From Monarcha castaneiventris obscurior (lineage: Eukaryota > Chordata > Aves > Passeriformes > Monarchidae), in NCBI GenBank assembly GCA_026261815.1, contig JAMPIT010000539.1, positions 4,046,501 through 4,110,500 on the forward strand: a stretch of DNA of 64,000 bases, given 5' to 3'. This document shows positions 1-59,997 of the stretch, one piece after another. The position numbers and the translations under genes were made by a program. Numbering within the stretch: position 1 is the first letter of the stretch; each line of letters begins with the position of its first letter. The notes below the pieces were generated by a model. That model was not told where the DNA came from and made no database searches. It was given only the letters and a program-made list of their open reading frames with translations.

Positions 1-210
1 CTCTGTTCTCACATTTCGTAGATTTGCCCAGCCTCTTAAAAGGGCTGTGGAATGTGGATAAATCCATACATGTATTTATTTATTTATACAAGATGATATA
101 AAATTTCAAAGCAGGCTCCAGTTCTAGATCTCTTAGGCATCAGATTCATGTTTTTATCTCTAGAACTTGCTTCCTCAAAGAAGAATCAACACACCCTTTC
201 TTAGACTTAC

Positions 211-1362
211 CTGCAGAGTCACAGACTTTCTCAGAGAGCTCAATGCGAGCGTAACGCTTCCCTTCAGGGCCTTCCCTCTGCCCCGTTACACAATACCCCG
301 CTGTTTTCCTCATTTTCTTATTCCAGGTTATTACCATGTCCTCTGGTAACTGAAAAACAAAACAGCACATGTAATCTACCCTCTCCTACCTCTCTTCTGG
401 CCCTCTGACTCCCCTTGTATTTACTGCAAAGCCAGTCCAGGATGTCTCTGTTGGTGCCCTCAAGATGCCAGCTCACCCTCCATGGCTTCTTATTCCCACC
501 ATCAGTTTTCCTGTAACCAGCAATGGGAGTTTCATAATGCAGGATGAGACAGAAAGTCCTTAGTTCCTCTGTTCTACCTCTGAGTACCTCCAGGTACCAG
601 GGCTGAAGCACTGGGCAGTAAGATATTTCGCTTCGGCAATAGTGAGTTTGTTCAGCTCAGTTTTGTGTAAAATCATGACCTCAGCCTGTCTTTGGTCAGC
701 TCAACAATATTTTCTCATTTGCATGAAAACACTTTCCTTCCTGGGGGAAATCCCATTGGAATTACTGAGGGCAGCACCCTTCCTTTCAAGGGTATTTCTC
801 CCCAGAGGAGGGTCCCCAGTAACCCAGATGATGATCCCAGGTCAAGACAGCAGTTCTCTGAAATTGAACCTTAAATTTGAAACACAACTTGTAGCTTTAT
901 GTTCACTCTAAACTGTTGTTTGAAGGATCACAACGTTTTTAATCTGTTCCAGAAAGGCAGACATAAACATGCAATAAGAAGGAACAAAGATTACGTGCAG
1001 CATTTCCATTACAGCTGGGAAAGCAAAGCCAAAACTGCTGCATCACAGTGGTAACAAACCCCTTACAAAGAAATTGCTTGGACTAATTCAAACATAAGCC
1101 ATTGCTATAAATCTTAACTTCTACAAACTGAAGAGGATAAAGAGCAATCACATCAAAAATTGAGGAGCAACATATTAACGAGCATTTTAGAATGGTAGTT
1201 CTTGTTTTGAAACCAACCTTGTGCTCAAAGATGGTACTATTAAACAGCCTGTAGAGCTTCTGGGCCAGCTCCTCTTTATTTTTCTTGAAATACTTCACAT
1301 AGTGGGAAGCTGGATTTGAAAGATCTTGCAAGAAACAGTCAGGCACTGAGCATACCCTGAGC
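211..1362 (-). CDS. GCNA: GCNA exons 7-8: start of the SprT-like domain
   Basis: Exon 1218-1362 begins after a cag acceptor at 1363-1365 and ends at an aag|gttggt donor. Exon 211-349 begins after a tttttcag acceptor and ends at gcag|gtaagt. They join in phase 0 (EHK then LPED). Together they encode the helical start of the SprT fold, including the paired cysteines of the VPDC motif and the conserved WNKK...TAGYC strand. The exon ends right after VCDSA, one exon before the expected zinc-binding HExxH helix. The intron 350-1217 holds no exon I can support. Confidence 0.88.
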
Positions 1363-4300
1363 CTGCAAGAAAAGCCATTAAGGTATTTACTGAAGTACAG
1401 AAAGGAAAAACACATGGAAAAATAATGGCCACTTGAGTGCCAATGAAGATCTCAGGGATGCTTCAAGTGGCATAAACCTCTCATGACTCCTTCCACCAGC
1501 TTGCCCTCATGAGGCTCATGACTGTCCTCTTACCCCTCCGAGAGCACGAAGGGGCAGAGCTGTTGCAACAGTCCTGCAGTTAATTAATTAATTCACAAAA
1601 TTGGATTATGAGGACTCCCGAGTAGGAAAAGAGGGTGGCTCAGGCTTTGTGACACAGCGAGCCACAACTATACCAAAATTTAATCAATATATCAACAGCC
1701 CTAACATGATCATCACAATAAAGGTGTCTTTTCAGAAACAGCTGAAGATGGTCCAGGAAGGCTCAGGAATTCTTTCAGGGGACGTAGATATTCCACCAGG
1801 ATTGCAAACTCAAATGCTGCAGCATTCTGACAAAGTCTCACCTTTGAAGATATCATTTATAGGTTTGGTAGTGTATACACCATAATAAAATGACTACAGG
1901 AAACAGCACATGGCTAAAAGGCAAAATAAGGGCAGCAATTAAAAATGAAAAACGCATTCTTTTGAAAAGCCTAAGCTGCATCCACATGTAGAAAAAGACA
2001 CATGAATTCTCTAAGTTATAATAATACAAGTGAAAAACAAATCAATACACTCTTGTTAAAAGGGTGGAATTACAAATAGATCAGTTTTGATATCTTTTCA
2101 GAGGTAAGCAGCTGGAAATATACAATCTGTAGAGCCAGCACACATTAGAAGCATGCTGTACCAAGACAAGGAATAGCAAGAGAGATCACATTTACAAAGA
2201 AGATTTGACATTTGTCAGACTTGTCATCAATTCCTTTAGGCAGAGATCAGTTTGTATTCTCCCTGTCACACTGGAGACTGAAAACTCTGGTTTCCAGCTA
2301 CTCAACCATTAACAAATGCTGAATCAGTAGAAGTTTCTAGGTAGCAGAGGAATCACATCATCCTAGGCAAAATGCTTAGCATCTCTTTGTCCATCTATAA
2401 TTGTGCTAGAACACAGGAACAATGGAGAAACACTCACCTTTTCTCTGTCTTTGCTGACTGTGAGCAACTGACTGATTCACTCCTTGGAATCCTTGCAGGA
2501 GTCGTTTTCATGGAAGGTGTTTCTTGAAGGGAAATGGATTTTGGCTTTAGTGTCTTGACTCCCTCTCCTTCCACAGGCTGTGCATCTTTGCAGGGTGGCT
2601 TGATGTTTTCTAGTTCAACAGGAAGAGCCACATGATTACACAGCATACATAAAAAAAAAATAATCACAGAATCATTAGAAACTACCAGTTAGATTTGCTT
2701 TCAGGATAATTTTAAAACCAAAAAGCGCCTACAATGATAAAAAAACAGTAACAGTGAAAAACTTACATCTTGATAGCACAAGCTGACTTTTCTGAATGCT
2801 CAGAGGAGTAATTTTTGATTGCACCAAAATCCTTTGCAAGGTGCTGGGCTGCACCTCAGAGGTCCATGCCACACAAATGGAAAGAACCAGGCAATAAGCA
2901 CTGCAAGTTAGCTAAGGACTGCTCACCTGTTGTGCTTGGCTGATAGACAGTTTTACTTGTGCTTAAGACTGGTTTTCGGGGCAGACTTCGCTTCTTTATC
3001 CGTTCCATTAAAGATTCAAAACTGTCATCTGAGCTATCTGATTCCACCCCTGTACTGTGTCCTAGTGCCACACTTGGCAATTTATTTTCTGTGTTTTCAC
3101 AGCTTCTTTCTTTCCTTCTAACATGTAAATCTGGACTGCCTTTGAAAACTGAGTCTTTAAGATTTTGTGGAGGTGAAAGATTTATGCACTTCTGACTCTC
3201 TTTCAAGTCTTTCACTCCCTCTTTTTGGTGGTTATGCCATGGACTTTCTACAAAGACTGAATCTTCAGTGTCACTTGAAGTGTCTGGATACTGCAACTCT
3301 TGGCAGCAAGTGTTTCTCTTTCCAGGAGTCATCAGCTTTTTCGGGGTCTGAAGATCTTTCTTTGCTGCAATTCAAAAGAAAGATCTTAAAATTTTGGGAG
3401 TTGCATTTAGGAGACCTGCCTTTGTCTTAACACAAAAGAAATCCCTTAAAGGATAGGAAAACACAAGGAACAGTAAGGTATCTTCTCATTTTCTTTATTA
3501 TGCCCTGCCCATTTACCATCTTACTACATGAAAAGTCACTGAAAGTAGCTTGCCAACAAACATTGCTTCTGACCCCTCAGATTTGTTCCACGAAGATCAA
3601 GGGATCATGTCAGATCTATAGGTGACTTGCTTTCTTTTTTTAATGCTTCTGGTCCATTTTGTTTCACCCATTTTCCCTCCAGACACCTTTCCATCAGCTT
3701 TTTACAGTCTGCAGCTGGCACACACATTTCAAGGCTGACATTCTCCCTACACTTCTTGAGCAGGGGTCTGCTCTCCCAAAACTTCACAAGCTCAGCAATG
3801 AATGCTACCTTCCCACTCATTAAAATATCTGCTTCATATCTGCTGTTGGATGACTGCTTACCACTCTTTGTTGTGCTCTTTTTCACTTTCAAGTCCAAGA
3901 AGAAATCATCCGAGTCATCAATGAAGCCTTTCAAACTGTGAAATAAAAGGCAAATTGTGTGGAATAAAGGTAGGAGTTAGCAGAAAAATAGAGCAGTAAG
4001 TTTGCCTTCCTAAAACAGCAATCCAGAAAAAGGCACCCAATATAACATTATCAGCAGCTCTCAGCAAATGCCACCAACTGCATCCATGAATAGGAATGGC
4101 AAGAGCATGTGCACCTCCAAATATCCCATTTTACATTTGCCCTGAACATGGCTGAAGATGTATCAGCTCTGTCTGCACTCCCTCCTATACAGGCCTATGA
4201 ATCAATACAACTTTAGATTGTTTTTCTATATTCTGATCAGAAACATGATACAGAAAACTAAAATATGAACAGAGAAAATTCATTAATGACAGCACCCACC

Positions 4301-5900
4301 TTGCATCTGCCATTTTAGAAACAGATTTGGGAGTTTTCATTTTAGCTAAAACTGAAACAAAAGAAGATTAATTAAGAACAAGGTTCTATTTATCTTGTTA
4401 TGCATTTTTTAAAACTAGTAAAAATTTGGTCTACAGAATTTTCCAAAAACAAACATGATTATATTAATGTATAATTCCAGCTCTCAATTCCTCAAACTGG
4501 CAGCAGCCTTCTAGTCTCTGGAGACTAAGAATGAAGCAAGTGAGTGACAGGGAACAGACAAAACTGAGGCAACATGAAAAATATAATGCAAGGCACAAAG
4601 AGGGAAAACTGAGGCAATTCAAGAATACTCCCTGTGGCACAGACACCAGGGCTGCACTGCAAGGAGAGAACTACTTTGCAACACAAGCAATGGAAGAAAA
4701 AAACGTGTAACTAGACAGAAATGCATCCTTTTCATACTCCTTCATAACACAAACTAATGTATCATTACTTACACGTTTCAAATTCATCATCACTGCTGGA
4801 AGAGAAGTACAGGGCATTGCTGCAAAAACGAAATGCAGAACTTTGGTCACAACAGGATCTGCATCTTCACTGATCTGAAACACCCGTGAATACCAAGAAC
4901 CAAATATGCACTGGGAAAAACACTGAAAGTCCAAAATAGGCTGAACTATTTTAACTCTTTACAAAAAGCTCATTTCTTATCCTACACATGATCTGTGATA
5001 TGACAGAGAAGTGCATTATAGTAAGCCTAAAACCTCAAACCATGCAGTGATGAGTAAGAAGCTGATTTAGCATAAAGTGCACTTTAATATAGCTGCCATG
5101 AATATTCAGCAGAACGCAGCAGCTGCCATGAAGCTATTTCAAAAGGCAGACTGGAGGCATTGCCACCTGGACTGCTATGTCCATGCAAATGTAGAGGCAG
5201 CCCACAATACCCTCACCAAGTTATTTCATTTTATGAGAACATGAACCAAACATTAACAACTTCAAAACTACCTTATGCAGCTGCTTAAAAAGCTAGTAAG
5301 ACAGCTTTTTTAAATGGGCGCCATTTAAACCTTAAAGATCACAATTCTGAAACACGCTGATACCTACCAATTACCATAAAACAAAAGAGGGCATAATCTA
5401 GAACTATAAATCGATATATATATATATCATATAATATATACTACCTATAAGGTAGTTATATATATTCACACAGTTATATATATTCACACACATATCTATT
5501 CACACACGTATTACATATATGTGTGTATTAACTAGATTAAAAAAATCTACATAATAATAATAATAATAAATATCTAATAAATACTTAATAAATTTTAATA
5601 AAATTTAATAATAAAATAAATAATAATAAACAATTTAATAAAACCACGTCAGGACACACGGGCTGGGGCGCTGTTTCCCCCGGCGCCCCCTCACCTGCCG
5701 CCCCGCCAGCCCTGGCTCTCCGCGGCGCCTCTGCCGGGGCTCCCCCCGCCCGAAGGCGATTCCCCGCTCGCTGCCCGCCGTACCCCGGCGCCGCTGCCCG
5801 CCTGGCCCCGGCATTCCCGGCCGCGGGGCCCCGGGGCCGGAGCTGGAGCCGGGCCGGGTCCGAGAGCGGGGCCCGCCCGCGCCGCCGCCGCTCCCGCCAT
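211..5900 (-). CDS. GCNA: GCNA, germ cell nuclear acidic peptidase (3' part outside the window)
   Basis: Eight coding exons, in transcript order: 5695-5900, 4773-4819, 4300-4351, 3862-3935, 2927-3364, 2438-2609, 1218-1362 and 211-349, 1273 nt in total. All junctions have GT-AG signals and compatible phases. The family is a germline SprT-like protein with a long disordered acidic N-terminus, linked to repair of DNA-protein crosslinks. Identification rests on the last two exons, which give CSVPDCFLQDL, then LYRLFNSTIFEHK, LPEDMVITWNKKMRKTAGYC and ARIELSEKVCDSA; these match the start of the GCNA SprT domain as I know it from human. The HExxH zinc site, further domains and stop codon lie left of position 1. 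The acidic region is much shorter than the mammalian repeat tract. The gene lies directly downstream of OGT on the same strand, as in mammals. Confidence 0.86.
2438..4819 (-). CDS. GCNA: GCNA exons 2-6: disordered acidic/serine-rich region
   Basis: Exons 4773-4819, 4300-4351, 3862-3935, 2927-3364 and 2438-2609 encode a low-complexity linker with acidic-serine clusters (SSSSDDEFE, FIDDSDDFF, DTSSDTEDS, ESDSSDDSFES) separated by basic stretches such as RIKKRSLPRK. This is the composition expected of the intrinsically disordered half of GCNA. Exon 4300-4351 has tandem acceptors six bases apart (exon high end 4351 or 4345), both in phase, giving FLAK or SK. The largest exon (438 nt) is bounded by a ttgcag acceptor at 3365 and an aacag|gtgagc donor. 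Sequence conservation is too low for residue-level homology, so the exons rest on splice signals and phase continuity. Confidence 0.72.
5409..5640. repeat. AT-rich microsatellite cluster in GCNA intron 1
   Basis: Alternating TA runs (5412-5460), TATA/CACA mixtures (5461-5530) and AATA/ATA runs (5550-5640). It contains a short inverted repeat, actacct-ata-aggtagt, near 5440-5457. It is simple sequence inside the intron between 4819 and 5695, directly abutting the CpG-island exon. Confidence 0.8.
5695..5900 (-). CDS. GCNA: GCNA first coding exon with start codon
   Basis: The proposed ATG is 5900-5898 in a strong context (gcgccATGg). The exon runs 206 nt to a ggcag|gtgagg donor and leaves two bases, which match the phase of the next exon. 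It encodes 68 Ala/Gly/Pro/Arg-rich residues. All three frames are open here because the DNA is a CpG island, so openness is not evidence; the choice rests on start context and on phase with exon 4773-4819. A shorter or different 5' end is possible. Confidence 0.6.
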
Positions 5901-5990
5901 GGCGCTCGAACGGCCCGCGCCCTTCCGGGGCACCGCGCATGCGCACGGGGCGGCGCCGCCAGCGCGGAAACCCCGCTTTGCTTATTCCAA
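5901..5990 (-). promoter_or_regulatory. GCNA CpG-island promoter with NRF1 site
   Basis: About 5660-5980 is strongly GC- and CpG-rich between AT-rich flanks. A perfect NRF1-type palindrome, gcgcatgcgc, sits at 5935-5944, 35 bases upstream of the proposed GCNA start. No TATA box is evident. NRF1 sites are common in CpG-island promoters, including those of germline genes. The OGT 3' end lies just beyond, at about 6100. Confidence 0.65.
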
Positions 5991-6109
5991 CCCAAAATAC
6001 TCATTTCTGCCCATAAACTACTCAAAACGTTACACAAAGGGACAGCCAGCAAGGGTTTTTCTTTCTGACAGCAGCACAAAACGTGAAACAGCGGTCAAAT
6101 CAGTCAAAC

Positions 6110-6978
6110 TGGCAAACCAAAGCTTTATTTTTTTTTTTTTAAAGTCTTTGCTACAGTACCTAGGACTGCACCCCTATACATAATTAACAATCATTCCTGA
6201 AAGATCTGTATTTGGCACCAGTTTGTGTTTACCTCAAACACTTGTGGGGAGGATTAATTTCAAATCAATTTTGGTTTTTCAACAGAATAGGAGCTGCCAT
6301 CATGAAGCCAATTAGCTGAGTTATTGGAGAAGCTTAAAAAACAAAACAAAACAAAAAAAACCAGAAGTCCTTATCTTAACCAACACATTACAGAGAGCTC
6401 CAAAACAGAGGTCAAACATTAAAAGGCTGATATAGGCTCAAGTGGTTTATAAAACCTATAAGAAAAGACTACACCAGCACATATGCCCTTTCAGTCCACG
6501 CAGTTTAGAAATTAACACAGGGAGCAACTCGCTAGCTGGAAATCTTGTCATGGGAGAACCACATATATACCAACAGGAGTACCCAAAATCAAATGTTAAA
6601 ACGCTCCAATTCCCAATCCACATAAAAGGAGAGAGGTTTGTAGGAAGATTAAATCAATTCATGATATCATAAATTGGTTGGGCAGTTCAAACTTCCCCCA
6701 GCAACCACTTTGTCACTCATACACACAGGCTCACATGTACACGGCTCAATCCCATTCAAATTCCTCATGGAATAAAAGGATCCCAGGCTCTATCGAGTCT
6801 TTCCCTATCATGCAAGAAATAAGTCTGGCTGTGCTTTAATCACCATCATGTATTACTTCAGCCACAGAGTACCAGGCAGATTAAGTAGAAATGCACAGTT
6901 TTTAGCTCATCATCTCTGCACAAGTGTTGGAGAGGCTCAGTTCCTGGAGAGTTCCTGGTGGGCAGACCCAGTCTCCCT
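6110..6978 (-). other. OGT: OGT 3' untranslated region (inferred)
   Basis: Non-coding sequence following the OGT stop codon at 6979-6981 and running to the candidate poly(A) signal at 6124-6129. I see no open frame with support and no repeat. The right end is fixed by the stop codon; the left end is inferred. Confidence 0.55.
6124..6129 (-). terminator. Candidate OGT poly(A) signal AATAAA
   Basis: Plus-strand tttatt reads AATAAA on the transcript strand, within an A-rich run. It lies 850 nt beyond the OGT stop and about 225 bp upstream of the GCNA start codon. Cleavage would fall around 6095-6115. An ATTAAA variant at 6835-6840 could give a shorter 3'UTR. Confidence 0.55.
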
Positions 6979-28679
<21,701 letters not shown>

Positions 28680-29009
28680 CGGGACAGGGGCCGGGGAGGC
28701 TGTGGCGGCGACGGCAGAAGATGCGCTCGGGCCGGGCCGGGCCGGGCTGCCCGCGGTCGCGGCGCGCTGAAGCGGCGCTCCCGAAATGGCGGCGGCGGCA
28801 GTACCGAATGGCCGCGGCCGGAACTATCTGCGCCGAAAAGAGTCCGGGCGGCGCCGGGCGGCGCTCGGAGCACGGCGGGAGGAGGGACCCGCTGGAATCG
28901 CGGTACTGAGAAGCAAGGTTATCCTTCCGCGCGCAGCGCTGCGCCAAAGGCGGCGGGACTGCGCATGCGCCGCCACCTCCCGGTACGCCCGCACGTGGCC
29001 CCGCGGAAC

Positions 29010-29790
29010 CGGCGCTCAGCGGGACAGCAGCGCTCAAACAGCGGGACATCGGAGCTCATAACACCCGGGCATGAGAGCGCAAACACCGGGACAGCGGAGC
29101 TGAAACACCGGGGAATCGGAGCTCAAACACCGGGACATCGGAGCTCAAATACCGGGACAGCGGAGCTCAAACACCGGGGCATCAGAGCTGAAACACCGGG
29201 AGAGCAGAGCTGAAACACCGGGGCATCGGAGCTCAAACACCGGGAGAGCGGAGCTCAAACACCGGGACATTAGAGCTGAAACACCGGGACAGCAGCGCTC
29301 AAACACCGGGACAGCAGCGCTCAAACACCGGGAGAGCGGAGCTCAAACACCGGGACATTAGAGCTGAAACACCGGGACAGCAGCGCTCAAACACCGGGAC
29401 ATTAGAGCTGAAACACCGGGACAGCGGAACTCAAACACCGGGACATTAGAGCTGAAACACCGGGAGAGCGGAGCTCAAACACCGGGACATTAGAGCTCAA
29501 ACACCGGGACAGCAGCGCTCAAACACCGGGGAATTGGAGCTCAAACACCGGGACAACGGAGCTCAAACACCGGGAGAGCGGAGCTCACCGGGGCATCGGA
29601 GCTCAGTCACAGGGATAGCAGGGCTCAAACCCCGGGACATCGGAGCTCAAACCCCGGGACAGCAGAGCTCACCGGGGCATCGGAGCTCGAACCCTGGGAG
29701 AGCAGAGCTCAGTCACCGGGAACCTGCGCCCCCCGGGCACCGGCGCTCACCGTGTACCTGCACTCATTCACCGGGCACCGGTGCACAGAG
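29010..29790. repeat. 22-bp-unit GC-rich minisatellite upstream of OGT
   Basis: About 33 tandem copies of a 22-bp unit: gagctcaaacaccggg followed by acatcg or acagcg, with variants such as gagctgaaac and agcgctcaaac. Some junctions lose several bases, and the edges degrade into gcaccggcgctcacc-like remnants. It lies between the OGT promoter and the TAF1 3' end. Because 22 is not a multiple of three and the unit has no stop codon in some frames, it makes long spurious open frames. Confidence 0.92.
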
Positions 29791-30515
29791 AAACAGCAGC
29801 AAAGGCCTCTGTATCCCCCCCGTTCCTGCTCTATTTCCATGAGCCCCGTCAGCCACACGCCAGGACTGCATACAGAACCCTGGGGTCTGCACAAAGCTTC
29901 CCCGAGGCACTGAAAATTAGCAGTCTCTGGTGAACCGTGCACCTTCCTAAAGGCTCGAATTACCAAATTCTGGTTTCTGGAAGTAATTGCAAGTTATAGA
30001 AAAAGGAGGGCAGCTGTTTCTGAAGTGTTGGTAATAGTCAGGCAGTTCCCAAAGCCACTCAAGGGTGAGACATCAGACACTGTAGTTGTGGTCCCAGAGA
30101 AAAAGTTCCCCTTTATGAAATGAAAATTGCCTTACAGTTGTTTATCAACAGCAAGTATTTCACTCTGAGCAAGCGTTTTTTCCTGACAGACATGCATGTA
30201 TCCAAACAAGCCAGTATTTCTGAGGAATTACTTTAAAGACTGAAGAACGAACCATACAAACCTGTATCAGGATTCTGGATCCAGTACAGGCTACAGCGAG
30301 CCAAGGCTTCAGCAGGACATGCTTGTCTAAAACTCATTTTTCACCATTTACTCATTCATATAACGCATTTTATAATCAATTAAAATATTGTATCTAAAAA
30401 AAAAAAAATCTTGTTAACACAGTGCACACTACACTGTTCTTTACACCAAACTGGGACAAGAGAAATTCAAGAGCCAAGAGTGGCCCAGGATGACCATAAT
30501 CTCAGGGAAGGGAGT
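29791..30515 (-). other. TAF1-OGT intergenic region and TAF1 3'UTR
   Basis: Unique sequence between the minisatellite and the TAF1 stop codon. No canonical AATAAA was found on the minus strand; a TATAAA variant at 30369-30374 is the best candidate and would give a 3'UTR of about 170 nt. Nothing else was recognised. Confidence 0.45.
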
Positions 30516-59688
<29,173 letters not shown>

Positions 59689-59950
59689 CGCTGCAGCGGC
59701 ACCGACACCGACAGCGGCACCGACCCGGAGCCGGAAGCGGCGGGAGCGGCCCCGGGCCCCGTCCCGGTGCCGGCCCACAGCGCCCCCGCGCGGCCCCGCC
59801 CCGCGGCGCAGCAAGGAAGCGCAGACGCTCCGCCCTTCCCAAAAAATTCCTTTATTGCCTTGAGGAGCCGGGGTCTGGCTTTCCACAGGAAAGAGCGGCC
59901 TCGAGCACAGGTGCGGTACAAAACAGCAGGGCGAGTTAATGCGACAGCCA
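59689..59950 (-). promoter_or_regulatory. TAF1: TAF1 CpG-island promoter
   Basis: High CpG density continues from exon 1 to about 59830. An ETS/GABP-type motif, ccggaagc, lies at 59731-59738, about 45 bp upstream of the start codon, within short caccga/cagcgg repeats. No TATA box is seen. Candidate poly(A) signals of the upstream RhoG-like gene fall at the far edge (59851-59997). Confidence 0.65.
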
Positions 59951-59997
59951 GAGAGGTGAGGAAAGGTTTATTACAATGTAATTATGCATAATTTATT
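59851..59997 (-). terminator. Candidate poly(A) signals of the RhoG-like gene
   Basis: Three minus-strand AATAAA hexamers occur at 59992-59997, 59967-59972 and 59851-59856. Which one is used cannot be decided. The lowest lies inside the region expected for the TAF1 5'UTR or promoter. Confidence 0.45.

Noticed and set aside
318..611. 97-codon frame in the GCNA intron (PWYLEVLRGRTEELRTF)
   Set aside because: It overlaps exon 211-349 only in the wrong frame; I recognise no family and see no splice signals.
2767..2850. Possible extra GCNA exon with a gtaagt donor
   Set aside because: Exons 2927-3364 and 2438-2609 already join perfectly in phase 1, and inserting this segment would create a stop at the next junction; its acceptor is weak.
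5585..6079. 164-codon minus-strand frame spanning the GCNA CpG island and AT repeat
   Set aside because: It crosses the splice donor into simple repeat, has a weaker start than the ATG at 5900, and is out of phase with the next exon.
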